Shown: positions 15,601-24,281 of the stretch, piece after piece | How the letters are laid out: each line of letters opens with the position of its first letter | Position numbering within the stretch: the stretch's first letter is position 1 | Source of the DNA: JADLAT01 sp964348795 | GTDB lineage: Bacteria; Pseudomonadota; Alphaproteobacteria; Micavibrionales; Micavibrionaceae | NCBI GenBank assembly: GCA_964348795.1 | Contig: CAYGDY010000003.1 | Span: 62,001 to 126,000, forward strand | Length of the DNA: 64,000 nt | Direction of reading: 5' to 3' | The notes under the pieces: generated by a model | Seen by the model: the letters and a program-made list of their open reading frames with translations, nothing else | Databases searched by the model: none | What the model was told of the DNA's origin: nothing | Program-made: the position numbers and the translations under genes

Positions 15601-18592
15601 CCTTGCCAGAGGTGTTTTTGCACTCTCCCGCAGGTTTCCATACCCGCGTGATGTCGCTGGTATAGGCATTTCCGGCATCCTTGACCTTGGCCACGCTGAT
15701 GTCTTCGCGCTCTATGGTGACGGTGACAGATGTGCCCGCAATCGGCGCGCCCTTTTCATCCACCACGATGGTTTGGACCGTGACGGGCTTTTTGGATTCA
15801 TAAAACCATTCGGGACTTTTAAGGCCCACAAAACGATCCACGCCGATATAGCGGGCTTGCGCCTGAGCGGCAATCGACTTACCGCGATCATCCTGCACCG
15901 CGTTTTCGACCTCCAATGTGCCGTAGTAAATTGGTTGCTGGGGGATAGTGAAGGATTCGTTCCACTCCCCTTTATCATTCAGCGTTGCTTCCTTTTGGAA
16001 GAGCTGAAGTGTGCTGGCGGTATCATCCCCACTGCCAAAGGTAAAGCTTTTGGCGATCGGATGGTCTGACGTAAAAGTGCCCCTGTTCAGGGTCACCGTC
16101 GCCCGCACCGCGGCATCCCCGTAAGGACCGCCCGAATGCAGCGTGGCGCGGGACTGGATTTTCATGACATCGCCCGTATGAAAATTCTCTCCCCCAATTT
16201 CCACTGCAACATGAAACGGTGCAGGCGTAAAATCACTGACCAAAACGCGCAAGGGCGAAAGAGTGTAATGCCCGTTATCGTTTTCATTACTCTCTTCACT
16301 CGAATCTTCTGGTTCCCCTTGATCCGTATTCTCTGGTTTTTTGCCGTCCGTAAAATCGGCTTTGAGCTTGAAATCATACCATCCTACAGCGGCCTTTTCA
16401 GGTATTTTATATTCCCCCGTCAACGCACCAAATTCTGAAAATTTTATATCTTTTGTCTCCTGCACGGTTTTACCCATAGGGTCTATAATCTGGAGCGTAT
16501 AGGCTCCCGCGGGCGGCGGGACGAGTGTTTTATCATCCTGATGCCGCAGGAAGATTTTATACTGCATCGTATCGCCCGCATGATAAATGCCCTGCGCGGT
16601 CAGACCCCAGCTTTTCATGTGCCCATAGCGATCCTTATTACCCGCCCATGTGTTATCATCGGTCAGGCTCCACATATTGAGAGAAAATGCATCCGAGAGC
16701 GGCAACAGCCCCATATCTTCGCCCTTATCGAGGCGCATAAAAAGGCGGGGCTGTTCATCCCGCCATTCATTCAGAAGTGTTTGGTCGGCCGCTAGTTCCG
16801 CCGCCCCGAGTAATGTGGCAATTCCGTCTTTGTCTGTGATTGCGGTGCCGAAAATATCCTTTGGTACGCCCATCGTGGTAAAGGCATCCTTGTAGAGAGT
16901 CAGCTTCACGCCCTCCACGGGCTTGCCCGTTTCCATATCCGTCACCCAGACCAGTGAACTGAAATGCCCGAGTTTCAAATGTGCCTGCCACGGGGTGACT
17001 TGCGCAAAAAGTCTGTATTCGTTTGATCCCTTATCATGGACGGGCGGCGTGGCATCGAGCGCGCCATAAATTGCTCCTGATTTTCCCTGTAGCATATCGC
17101 GCACACCCATGGGCACGCCGTATTGCACATCATTGATATTTTTGACGGTTTGGTGGTATGTCTGGTTTTCAACTGTACCACCCGCATTTACCGCCCGATA
17201 ATGAAACGCATAGGACTCCAGATTATTCACGTAGAGGGGCAATTCGCTGTCGATTCCGCTTTCCAGTACCGCATCGTGATAGGGCATTTCAAAATTCGGG
17301 TTTCTGTGAGCCGTCGAAAACCTCACGGTGAGGGGGGCGGGCAAAGCACGCCCGAATTCATCCACAATGCCCTGTTCTTGCCTTTTTTTGTCCTGAATAC
17401 CCCAAAACGCGTTCCACCCTTCTTGTAATGTCGGGGCTTGAGCCCCCCGTAATTCCAGCGTATAGGCCTGCGCGGCCTTCAATCCCACGGGGAGCCAGAT
17501 ATCATATAATCTGCCCTTTTCATGGGGGCTATACAGGCGTGACCAGTCACGATCTTCATCACCCCAGGGATGATAATCCTTCCGTCCGCCTGCCAGATCA
17601 GGCGTAAAGACGGCCTTATCCTTGATTTGGGAACGCAGTACAGGCGCGGTAAAGGCCAGTGCAATGGACTGCATCGGGTTGCATAATTTTGTGGGATCTT
17701 GGTTGTCTGCGGGAATCAAAATCTCCTGCCCCCCACTATCTCGGCAATGAATACCCGCAAACGCAAAATCAGGAAACGTGTCAAAGGTGACGATGGTACG
17801 AGAATTTGTTCCCGTCTCTGGCCCTTCTGCCGAAACCAGCCCCGCTTCAAGATTCAAAGAAACATTCGTATCCAGCGGAAGGAATTCCGTGGGTTCAACC
17901 AGCCACACCCGCCGCGCTTCCTCACCCTTGATTGTCGTGAGCTTGTCATCGCTTTTGCGGGTTTCGCCGTTCATCCGCACCCATGTTTTTTCACCCGGCA
18001 TCAACAGATAATCGGGCAGTGTTTGTTCATCCGCATCAGGGATAACTTTCAAGGCCACGCGGGATTGGGGGGTGGGCGCGGTTATAAAAAGATGCTGTTC
18101 CACAGAGCTTTTCGACACGGGTTGGTTAAACACGACCCGAATCACGGGCAAGCCTGCCCCATGCCATATTTTGAAATTGATCTCCTCCACATCGGGGCTC
18201 TGGGTAATAAAGTGGTGTTCTGTTCCTGTTTCCAGTTTCCCGCCATCCTCCGCCGTTATCACTGGCGCGAGGGAAAGCGTATATTGTGTGGCGGGTTTCA
18301 TAGCATCCGTCTCATCCAGATTGCAGGAGAGGGACGAGGTATTGAGCCACCGCCATTGGCATTTCAGGGGTGGAGTTATTGCAATGCCGACTTCAGTGGA
18401 TGTGCGCTCCATCCGCCCCAGCGGCACAACGGGGCGATTGAATTCAATGACAATTTGCCGTGTAAAGGTCACATCTTCTCCCTCGGGCGAGATCCGCAAG
18501 ATGGAAAGCGGCTTTGTTTTCAAAGCATAAACGGGAGAAACATTCAGGAGGACAACACATGAGACAAAGAGCACTTTATAAAAAAATCCCAT
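12587..18592 (-). CDS. Bacterial alpha-2-macroglobulin with thioester site
   Basis: This 2001-residue secreted protein has a signal peptide (FYKVLFVSCVVLLNV, likely cut after VYA). Macroglobulin domains follow, then the thioester motif CWEQ at residues 1490-1493 in YPYPCWEQ, a variant of the usual CLEQ. An alpha-alpha barrel thioester domain and a C-terminal receptor-like domain follow. The family traps proteases in the periplasm and is typically co-encoded with PBP1C to guard the cell wall, as here. No lipobox cysteine is evident at the cleavage site, unlike the lipoprotein form in E. coli. Confidence 0.92.
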   Translation of the reverse strand: MGFFYKVLFVSCVVLLNVSPVYALKTKPLSILRISPEGEDVTFTRQIVIEFNRPVVPLGRMERTSTEVGIAITPPLKCQWRWLNTSSLSCNLDETDAMKPATQYTLSLAPVITAEDGGKLETGTEHHFITQSPDVEEINFKIWHGAGLPVIRVVFNQPVSKSSVEQHLFITAPTPQSRVALKVIPDADEQTLPDYLLMPGEKTWVRMNGETRKSDDKLTTIKGEEARRVWLVEPTEFLPLDTNVSLNLEAGLVSAEGPETGTNSRTIVTFDTFPDFAFAGIHCRDSGGQEILIPADNQDPTKLCNPMQSIALAFTAPVLRSQIKDKAVFTPDLAGGRKDYHPWGDEDRDWSRLYSPHEKGRLYDIWLPVGLKAAQAYTLELRGAQAPTLQEGWNAFWGIQDKKRQEQGIVDEFGRALPAPLTVRFSTAHRNPNFEMPYHDAVLESGIDSELPLYVNNLESYAFHYRAVNAGGTVENQTYHQTVKNINDVQYGVPMGVRDMLQGKSGAIYGALDATPPVHDKGSNEYRLFAQVTPWQAHLKLGHFSSLVWVTDMETGKPVEGVKLTLYKDAFTTMGVPKDIFGTAITDKDGIATLLGAAELAADQTLLNEWRDEQPRLFMRLDKGEDMGLLPLSDAFSLNMWSLTDDNTWAGNKDRYGHMKSWGLTAQGIYHAGDTMQYKIFLRHQDDKTLVPPPAGAYTLQIIDPMGKTVQETKDIKFSEFGALTGEYKIPEKAAVGWYDFKLKADFTDGKKPENTDQGEPEDSSEESNENDNGHYTLSPLRVLVSDFTPAPFHVAVEIGGENFHTGDVMKIQSRATLHSGGPYGDAAVRATVTLNRGTFTSDHPIAKSFTFGSGDDTASTLQLFQKEATLNDKGEWNESFTIPQQPIYYGTLEVENAVQDDRGKSIAAQAQARYIGVDRFVGLKSPEWFYESKKPVTVQTIVVDEKGAPIAGTSVTVTIEREDISVAKVKDAGNAYTSDITRVWKPAGECKNTSGKEGLDCTFTPTVAGTYRATAKIVDSQNHPHETQIMLWVAGDDYVQWSEPDHLAMPIVPEKKDYHVGDTAKFLIKNPYPDAQALVTIERYGIIDHFITTLRGSAPVLEIPVKPDYLPGFYLSVLVVSPRVEALVPKLGQIDMGKPAFRLGYVTVPVKDPYKEITVDVKAKKDVYRPRDTIDVDLQAVPRHAPDPAEPVELAVAVLDESVFDLILDGKNAFNPYKGFYDLDPLDMRNYSLLYRLIGRQKFEKKGANPGGDGGVDLDMRNIFKYVAYWNPALKTDAKGKAHIAFEAPDNLTGWRVLAVATTPRDRMGLGEGTFKVNRPIEVRPVMPNVVREDDSFTAGFSVMNRTDKPRTLEVQIETEGHIKEGLPLVKTQSVTLEPYKRTTVTMPLQAALLPIDSETPEGKISFKVTASDKTEHDGMVYDLRVLKKRVFDMAATYGTTLEPKAEEHIAFPPDIYTDTGDVSVVLSPSVISNLTGAFRYMRDYPYPCWEQLLTRGVMAAHFTSLRNWIPESFTWDNAKDAPKETLERAANYQAPNGGMTYFVPTDDHADPYLSAYTALAFGWLKKDGYPIPVDVETKLHDYLLNFLRQDAAPDFYQEGMTSTVRAVALDALAKAGKITAEDVARYEPHLKNMSLFGKAHFMEAALAFENTKPAAKTAADMIFATGSETGGKFLFNETLDDGYLRILATPLRDNCAVLSAFLSYKATPEGAALMGDKPFKLVRSITQSRGNRDHWENTQENMFCMNALVDYARVYETVKPHMTVTAALEKKTFGKTDFKDFRDRSVTLSRPLQEGDAGTKQTLSLDKQGEGRLYYAARLRYALKTGWETPVNAGMDIHREYSIKRDGKWVILKDPMAIKRGDAVRVDLYLSLPTARNFVVVDDPLPSGLETVNRDLKTTSGVDDAQASYDQAGGSFWFKYGNWTEYQASFWSFYHRELRDDSARFYADWLGAGNYHLSYMTQAIADGTFAAPPTRAEEMYDPDVYGRGENGALSVKTSE

Positions 18593-18675
18593 GTGATACC
18601 TTTCGTGTGTGAGCTGTGCACGGAAGGTATCATATTGTGATATTTTAGTCCAGTTGGGAGGAGTGAAAATTAAAC

Positions 18676-18963
18676 ATGGATTGGTATTTTATCATCAAAA
18701 CGCTTCATCTCCTCAGCGCCACAATTTTGTTCGGCACGGGGCTCGGGATCGCGTTTTTTATGTTGCGCTCCTGTTTCACGAAGAACCTCCATGAAAAACT
18801 CTACGCCGTGCGCAACACGGTTTTGGCGGATTATCTCTTTACATTGCCTGCCGTCATTGTGTAGCCCACAAGCGGCTTATGGCTGGTCTGGCAGGGTGGA
18901 TTTGACGGGACAAATTTTTGGCTTACCAGTACATATATGATCTATATCATGAAAAGCCCCTGA
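18676..18963 (+). pseudogene. Truncated DUF2269 membrane protein
   Basis: The first 62 codons (starting MDWYFIIKTLHLLSATILFG) match the N-terminus of the DUF2269 family of small integral membrane proteins. A TAG at 18862-18864 interrupts the conserved PAVIVQP context, where a glutamine codon CAG is expected. The reading continues in frame after it (PTSGLWLVWQGGFDGTNFWL) to a TGA at 18961-18963. The rest of the usual roughly 150-residue protein is absent. The signals are a nonsense mutation plus 3' truncation. The domain is assigned from memory of the family. Confidence 0.7.
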
Positions 18964-19085
18964 GTAAGAAACGACTGTTTGGTTGGCATGCCGCATTGTT
19001 CCCGATAGGATATAGCGGCCCTCAGAAAATCAGGGTTGGAGCGTGACATGATACACCAGGTGATCCGATGCAGGTTATATCCGGA

Positions 19086-19145
19086 GCCTATCGTATACTT
19101 CCCCGTGCCGGAAAACCCAATTAGGTAAATAATTGTATTTTGCAT
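19086..19145 (-). pseudogene. N-terminal fragment of a P-loop nucleotide kinase
   Basis: Twenty codons begin MQNTIIYLIGFSGTGKYTIG, containing a Walker A motif (GFSGTGK) at the position where small P-loop kinases carry it. The similarity ends there, and the open frame runs on without further family features to 18942. It is interpreted as a decayed start of a kinase gene, lying next to other remnants. Confidence 0.4.
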
Positions 19146-19479
19146 TTTTACAATTCATACTGCTTTTAAAGGTTAAAAAGAGGTTGCTTAGAAGATTTCC
19201 TATTGATCTTCTGCATCTGATGTACTTTGTGATATCAGCATCAAATTTTTCCGATCATACAAACAGACGCCCAACCACATGAACTATACCAAAAAAATGA
19301 TGTTGCAAAAAGAATTTAAACTGAACCACCGCCGACTAAAACTGGTAGGTTCTGAAGTGCAGACCAGAGGTTAGTTTTTTTGACAAGTAAACGCGAGGTA
19401 TTAGAAGCTCAGAAACTTCTGAATACGGCAGGGGCGTGCTGGGCGGATAGGACATCCACATACATTCTGTAATGCGACA

Positions 19480-19698
19480 CATGGTTTTTCTCAAACCAAT
19501 ATCGAGCGCCTGCACCTTTTCCCGCTCATCCGCCCGCACGGACAGCACTAAAATGGGCACCTGCGTCCACTCCCGCAAGGCTTTGATGACATCCTGCCCG
19601 TTCATATCAGGGAGCCCAAGATCCAAGATGATAATGCCTGGCTGTTTCAGGACGGCCAATTCGAGCGTTTCCTTGCCATTTATAGCCTGTAAAGCCTC
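19480..19698 (-). pseudogene. KdpE-like response regulator remnant
   Basis: The core of a receiver domain is readable: EALQAINGKETLELA, then ILDLGLPDMNGQDVIKALRE (with the phospho-acceptor aspartate) and VPILVLSVRADEREKVQALD. This matches OmpR-type KdpE regulators of potassium transport. A stop lies just upstream. Where the GADDYVTKPF segment should follow, the sequence departs from the family. The DNA-binding domain is not recognisable. No kdpA, B, C or D is in the window. Confidence 0.7.
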
Positions 19699-19843
19699 CG
19701 ACCAGAAGACACACCATCAAAAGAATCGTAAAAACAGGCACCGCCTCAGGAGCGGCTTTTTTTCGGATTGAGAGGACATCAGAAAAAATCCGCCCCCAAC
19801 GATAAGGATAGAGAGGGATCATACACCGAGTGTATGGCAGAGA

Positions 19844-22321
19844 TTACTTCAGAATGCGCCACTGGAAAAACGGTTTTAAAAACTCAAGCACAATCAGGAG
19901 AACAAGACCCGCCATAACCGCGCATGCCATATCGCGCCCGTAAACCGGTCCCAGCCCGAACAACGTTCTGGCAGGCAACCAGAACAACAAAAGGCCAAAT
20001 ACTCCGGCTATACCCACAGCCCCCCAGCCCAAAAACGGATTTTTCCGCCCGAAAGCCCGCCACAGGGAGGTACTAAACGAACGATTCACAAGGATCAGGG
20101 CAAAGTTCACGAGGATCAGGGAAATAAACACGAGGGAGCGCGCCTCAGCCTCCGGCAACGCTTCATAGAAGGACAAAAGCCAGAGAAGAGCCACAAGAAA
20201 AAGCGCAAGGCCGCCTTGCACCATACCCCACATCAAGGCCGGCAGAGAGAGCAAGGAAGAGGCGGGATCCCGCGGAGGACGCTTCATCACATCGTGCTCG
20301 GCCTCTTCTGCCTCTATGACAACAGAACAGGCAGGATCGACAATCATTTCCATCAAGGCAATCAGCAGGGGCGTCAGGATTAAGGGCTTATTGAACAAAA
20401 GAGGCAACAGGGCAAGGCCCGCAATCGGCACGTGCACAGCGGTGATATAGACCATGGCCTTACGGAGGTTGTCGTAGATCCGTCGACCCAATGCGATGGT
20501 ATTGACGAGTGAACCAAAATTATCATCGAGCAAAACGATGGCGGCGGCTTCCCGCGCGACATCCGTGCCACGCCCCCCCATTGCCACACCAATATGCGCG
20601 GCCTTGAGAGAGGGTGCGTCATTGACACCATCCCCCGTCATGGCAACGATCTCTCCATTTGCCTTCAGGGCGGTGACGATGCGTAATTTTTGCTCTGGCG
20701 TGATACGGGCAAAGATATTGGTTTTCCTGACACACTCCCGCAGAGCGCCATCATCCATGGTTTTCAGATCCTCCCCCGTTATGACAGGCCCCTCCTCAAA
20801 GCCCGATTGCAGGGCAATAACACGCGCCGTGACGGGATAATCCCCCGTGATCATAATCACGCGAATGCCTGCGGCACGACATTGTGCAACAGCCTCCGGA
20901 ACATTCTCCCGCAGGGGATCGGCAAAACCGACAAGGCCTAAAAACCAGTACTCAAATTCATCCGCATTGTCCGGCAGAACAGGCCCCTCCCCTTCAGCCT
21001 GCGCCACAGCAAGGACCCTCATCCCTCGCTCGGCAAGGTTTTTGACATCTTGATGCAGATTCTCGGTTTGCGCCGGCGTAAAACGACACGCCTGTGCAAT
21101 TGTTTCCGGCGCGCCCTTGGCAAAGATTTTGGAACGCCCCTCTTCTTTAAAAACCTGCGCCATCATGAGTAATTTTGATTGCAGGGCATAGTGAAAATAC
21201 GGCGTTTCCCGCGCTATCCCAGAGGCTAACGGGTGCTGGAAAAATGCCAGATCCATGGGATCATACGATTCCGCTTTGCTGGCTCTGATTCCGGCCTGAA
21301 AGAGAGTCATGACGTGTGGTGTTACCTGACTCTCCCCCTCGCACCATTCGTCAATGCCGGATTTCAGGAACACAACCTTCATCCGGTTTTGCGTGAGCGT
21401 GCCGGTCTTGTCCGTGCATAAAACAGTAGCCGACCCCAAGGTTTCTATCGCCGAAGCTTTACGGGTCAGCACATGCGCCTTTGAAATACGCCAAGCCCCC
21501 ATGACCATAAACACGGTCAGCACCAGAGGAAACTCCTCTGGCAGAAGAGCCATGCCAAGTGCAATCCCGCTCAGAACACCCTCCAGCCAGTTCTCTCGCA
21601 AAAGTCCGTATAAAACAATGCTCGACAGGCTTAATGAAAAGCTCAAAAAAGCAAAGATCCCGATAATTCTTCGCATTTGCCGTTGCAGACGGGGTTGCTC
21701 TGTTTCCAGAGAAGAAAGGGCCTGTCCAATCTTTCCAATTTCGCTCCGCGCACCAGTCGCTGTGACAACGGCCTTGGCACTTCCCCTGACGATCAGCGTT
21801 CCGGCAAAAATCCGCTCTTGATCCCGCCCGAGACTTTTCTCAACAGCAACAGATTCGCCAGTCAGAAGAGATTCATCTACCAGAACAGGATCAGGCGTCA
21901 CAAGCCGTGCATCCGCTGGCACACGATCCCCTTCGGAAAGTATCAGGACATCCCCGCGCACCACTTCATGACCCGCAACGCGCTGTGACTTGCCATCCCT
22001 CACAACAAAAGCCCGCGGGCTTGTCAGATGACGCAGAGACTCCAGCACCCGCTCGCTCCGCCATTCCTGTACAATCGCAATAGAAACAGATAAAAGTGCA
22101 AAGAAAGAAAGGATCAGGGCCTCACCCAGATCACCAATAACGAGATACACCCCCGCCGCCGCCAGAAGCAATCCAAACATGGGTTCTTGCACAACCCCCA
22201 AAACAATTCGCCATGGTGTGCGTTTCCCGATGGAGGGAAGTACGTTGTACCCTTCCGCCAAAAGCCGCTCTGTGACGTCACGGGAAGAAAGGCCGTGCGT
22301 ATTTTCTTGATGCTCCATCAT
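19844..22321 (-). CDS. P-type cation-transporting ATPase
   Basis: The product is about 825 residues and pumps a cation across the inner membrane. The phosphorylation site DKTGTLTQ is at about D306 (counted from the GTG two codons upstream). The actuator motif LLTGES, the hinge MTGDGVNDAPSLKAA, and a cation-ATPase N-terminal and C-terminal domain are present. The TM4 ion-binding motif is PEEFP instead of the PEGLP of calcium pumps, so the ion cannot be assigned. Start choice is uncertain: GTG 22327 or ATGs at 22321 and 22318. It is followed upstream by hmp in the same direction, 155 nt away. Confidence 0.9.
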   Translation of the reverse strand: MMEHQENTHGLSSRDVTERLLAEGYNVLPSIGKRTPWRIVLGVVQEPMFGLLLAAAGVYLVIGDLGEALILSFFALLSVSIAIVQEWRSERVLESLRHLTSPRAFVVRDGKSQRVAGHEVVRGDVLILSEGDRVPADARLVTPDPVLVDESLLTGESVAVEKSLGRDQERIFAGTLIVRGSAKAVVTATGARSEIGKIGQALSSLETEQPRLQRQMRRIIGIFAFLSFSLSLSSIVLYGLLRENWLEGVLSGIALGMALLPEEFPLVLTVFMVMGAWRISKAHVLTRKASAIETLGSATVLCTDKTGTLTQNRMKVVFLKSGIDEWCEGESQVTPHVMTLFQAGIRASKAESYDPMDLAFFQHPLASGIARETPYFHYALQSKLLMMAQVFKEEGRSKIFAKGAPETIAQACRFTPAQTENLHQDVKNLAERGMRVLAVAQAEGEGPVLPDNADEFEYWFLGLVGFADPLRENVPEAVAQCRAAGIRVIMITGDYPVTARVIALQSGFEEGPVITGEDLKTMDDGALRECVRKTNIFARITPEQKLRIVTALKANGEIVAMTGDGVNDAPSLKAAHIGVAMGGRGTDVAREAAAIVLLDDNFGSLVNTIALGRRIYDNLRKAMVYITAVHVPIAGLALLPLLFNKPLILTPLLIALMEMIVDPACSVVIEAEEAEHDVMKRPPRDPASSLLSLPALMWGMVQGGLALFLVALLWLLSFYEALPEAEARSLVFISLILVNFALILVNRSFSTSLWRAFGRKNPFLGWGAVGIAGVFGLLLFWLPARTLFGLGPVYGRDMACAVMAGLVLLIVLEFLKPFFQWRILK

Positions 22322-22482
22322 GGCCACCCGCTACTCTGTTCAAGGTTCCACCCTCTTGTAAAAGGTTTCTCTTTTATAGAGGTCTTCCCAATAAGAAGAT
22401 ACATTGGCTGGAAGTCAAAACGAATACGCCCACACTATGGAGTTCTGGGTCAAAGAATGAGAGGCGCTAGCCAAATACCCCG

Positions 22483-23718
22483 TTACGCTGTTTCTCTGTC
22501 CAGTCCCTGTCTGGGGCCAAAGAATTCAAAATGAAGTTGGGAGGCCGGAACACCCCACGCCAGCAGGTCCTGATACAGCCCGACCATAAAAGGGCGCGGG
22601 CCACAGAAATAATAATCGGCATCCCGTGTCGGGACGAGAGATTCAATCAACGCAATATCAATGAAGCCTGTGCTGGCAGATCCAGCGGAAATCACGTCTG
22701 TTTTTTCCGGATCGCTGTAACGGGTATGTGTTTTCAAATTGGGATGTGTGGCGCCAAGCGCGTCAATTGTTTTCCTGAACGCCTGTACCCCTTCATTCAA
22801 ACAGCCATGAACCAGTATGACGGGACGCTCCGGCGCGTGTTCAAGCGCACTGAGCAGGATGCTCAAAATCGGCGTAATACCAACGCCGCCTGCCAGAAGA
22901 ACCAGCGGACGTGTGTGTTGTTCTACCGCATCCCAAAAAAATTCTCCGCACGGGGGCGCAATCTCCAGCACCGCTCCCACCCCGACAGTCGCGTGAAGCA
23001 TATGGGAAACATACCCCTCCGGCGTACAGGCGTCCTGCGCGGTCTCCTTTTTTACGCTGATGCGGAGCCAATCCTGCCCTGGCTTATCGGAGAGACTGTA
23101 ATTTCTCATGGTCGTATGCCCATATGGGCCAGGAACCCGCATCGTGATATACTGACCTGGTTTGAACACCGGCAACGCTCCCCCGTCGTCCGGCACAAGA
23201 TAAAACGAGGTAATCACTTCGCTTTCGGTCTCCTTGCGTGCCACACGGAACGGTCTGAAACCTTCCCATCCACCCTGCATACCGGCGTGTTCGGTATAAA
23301 TCTGTTTTTCGCGCCCGATGAGAATATCCGCAAGAAATCCATACGCTTCGCCCCAGGCCACAACCACATCATCCGTTGCATCCACGCCCAAAACCTCGCA
23401 AATTGATGCCAGAAGATTTTCCCCCACGATCGGATAATGTTCGGGTTTGACCTGCAAGGACACATGTTTTTGCGCAATCAGTTCGACAGCGCTTCCCAGC
23501 ACACCTAGATTGTCGATATTGGCCGCATAGGCGCAAATCGCTGTCGCCAAAGCCCGTTGCTGAAGCCCCGCCGCCTGATGGGCCGGATTGAAGAAGGGCA
23601 GAACTTCCGGATTATGGTTAAAGATACGCGTGTAGAAATGCCGTGTCAGCGTTTCACCGTGCTCCTGCAGAATGGGAACCGTGGATTTGACGATGGCAAT
23701 GGTTTTTTCACTGAGCAT
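22483..23718 (-). CDS. hmp: Flavohaemoglobin Hmp, nitric oxide dioxygenase
   Basis: This cytoplasmic enzyme oxidises NO to nitrate using O2 and NADH. The 411-residue protein has the globin domain with B10 tyrosine Y29 and proximal haem histidine H85 (IAQKHVSL). The FAD site MRNYSLS and the NAD-binding GGVGITPILS segment follow. The ATG 23718 is preceded by AGGAG. The NO sensor gene nsrR is divergent, 92 nt away, which argues for NO-responsive repression. Confidence 0.97.
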   Translation of the reverse strand: MLSEKTIAIVKSTVPILQEHGETLTRHFYTRIFNHNPEVLPFFNPAHQAAGLQQRALATAICAYAANIDNLGVLGSAVELIAQKHVSLQVKPEHYPIVGENLLASICEVLGVDATDDVVVAWGEAYGFLADILIGREKQIYTEHAGMQGGWEGFRPFRVARKETESEVITSFYLVPDDGGALPVFKPGQYITMRVPGPYGHTTMRNYSLSDKPGQDWLRISVKKETAQDACTPEGYVSHMLHATVGVGAVLEIAPPCGEFFWDAVEQHTRPLVLLAGGVGITPILSILLSALEHAPERPVILVHGCLNEGVQAFRKTIDALGATHPNLKTHTRYSDPEKTDVISAGSASTGFIDIALIESLVPTRDADYYFCGPRPFMVGLYQDLLAWGVPASQLHFEFFGPRQGLDRETA

Positions 23719-23755
23719 GTGGGGGTTCTCCTATAATAGGTATTATTTACACATA

Positions 23756-23774
23756 TTATAAATTCTGTTATAAA
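23756..23774. promoter_or_regulatory. Direct repeat in the hmp-nsrR intergenic region
   Basis: TTATAAA occurs at 23756-23762 and again at 23768-23774, 12 bp apart. They lie in a very AT-rich 92-nt divergent promoter region. The spacing of a little over one helical turn suits a regulator dimer, most likely the NsrR encoded next door. The sequence does not match the gammaproteobacterial NsrR consensus well, so this is a candidate only. Confidence 0.3.
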
Positions 23775-23810
23775 CGTCAAGAGTTTTTAAATTGTGCGCA
23801 CGGTGAACGC

Positions 23811-24221
23811 ATGCAATTAACAGTTTTTGCAGATTATGGATTGCGGTGCCTGATGTATCTGGCGGCCCATCCGGACAGGTTTTCCAGTGTGCGGGAGGTA
23901 GCAGAATACTATGGTATTTCGCGCAACCATCTGGTCAAGGTTGCACATAAACTGGTGCAACTGGGCTATATCGAAAGTAGCAAGGGCAAAGGGGGTGGCA
24001 TACGGCTCGCGCACGCTCCCCAGACATTACGACTCGGTGATCTGGTCCGACATCTTGAGCCCCTGAATCTGGTCGAGTGTTTTGATAAAAAAACCAATAC
24101 CTGCCGCATTATCCATTCCTGCCAACTGAAACATTATCTGTTTGAGGCCAGACAGTCTTTTGTCACAGTCCTCGACCAGTATACACTGGCAGACACCGTC
24201 AAGAACAAAAGCCTCTTTTAA
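23811..24221 (+). CDS. nsrR: Rrf2-family NO-sensing repressor NsrR
   Basis: This is a 136-residue winged-helix repressor with an iron-sulfur cluster. The N-terminus MQLTVFADYGLRCLMYLA is typical of NsrR. The recognition helix region ISRNHLVKVAHKL and the wing KGKGGGIRLA follow. Three cysteines, C90, C98 and C104, are placed as in cluster-binding Rrf2 proteins. Its divergence from hmp supports NsrR rather than IscR. It probably represses hmp and possibly itself. Confidence 0.92.
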   Translation: MQLTVFADYGLRCLMYLAAHPDRFSSVREVAEYYGISRNHLVKVAHKLVQLGYIESSKGKGGGIRLAHAPQTLRLGDLVRHLEPLNLVECFDKKTNTCRIIHSCQLKHYLFEARQSFVTVLDQYTLADTVKNKSLF

Positions 24222-24281
24222 ACCCTGCGCGGCATGGGACCGGACAGCTCGCAGACGGGGAGCATCTGCTTGTTTTTCCAT

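Larger units (their letters stand above)
18964..19843. other. Gene-poor stretch with decayed gene fragments
   Basis: About 880 nt hold no intact gene. Short recognisable fragments are a P-loop kinase start (19086-19145, minus) and a KdpE-like receiver core (19480-19698, minus). The remainder is low-information sequence with no complete promoter or RNA that I recognise. A weak GC hairpin followed by seven T at about 19743-19769 (plus) may be a terminator. Confidence 0.6.

Noticed and set aside
14243..16069. 608-codon open frame opposite the alpha-2-macroglobulin gene
   Set aside because: The sense strand has clear domains and a thioester site; the antisense frame has none and arises from codon bias.
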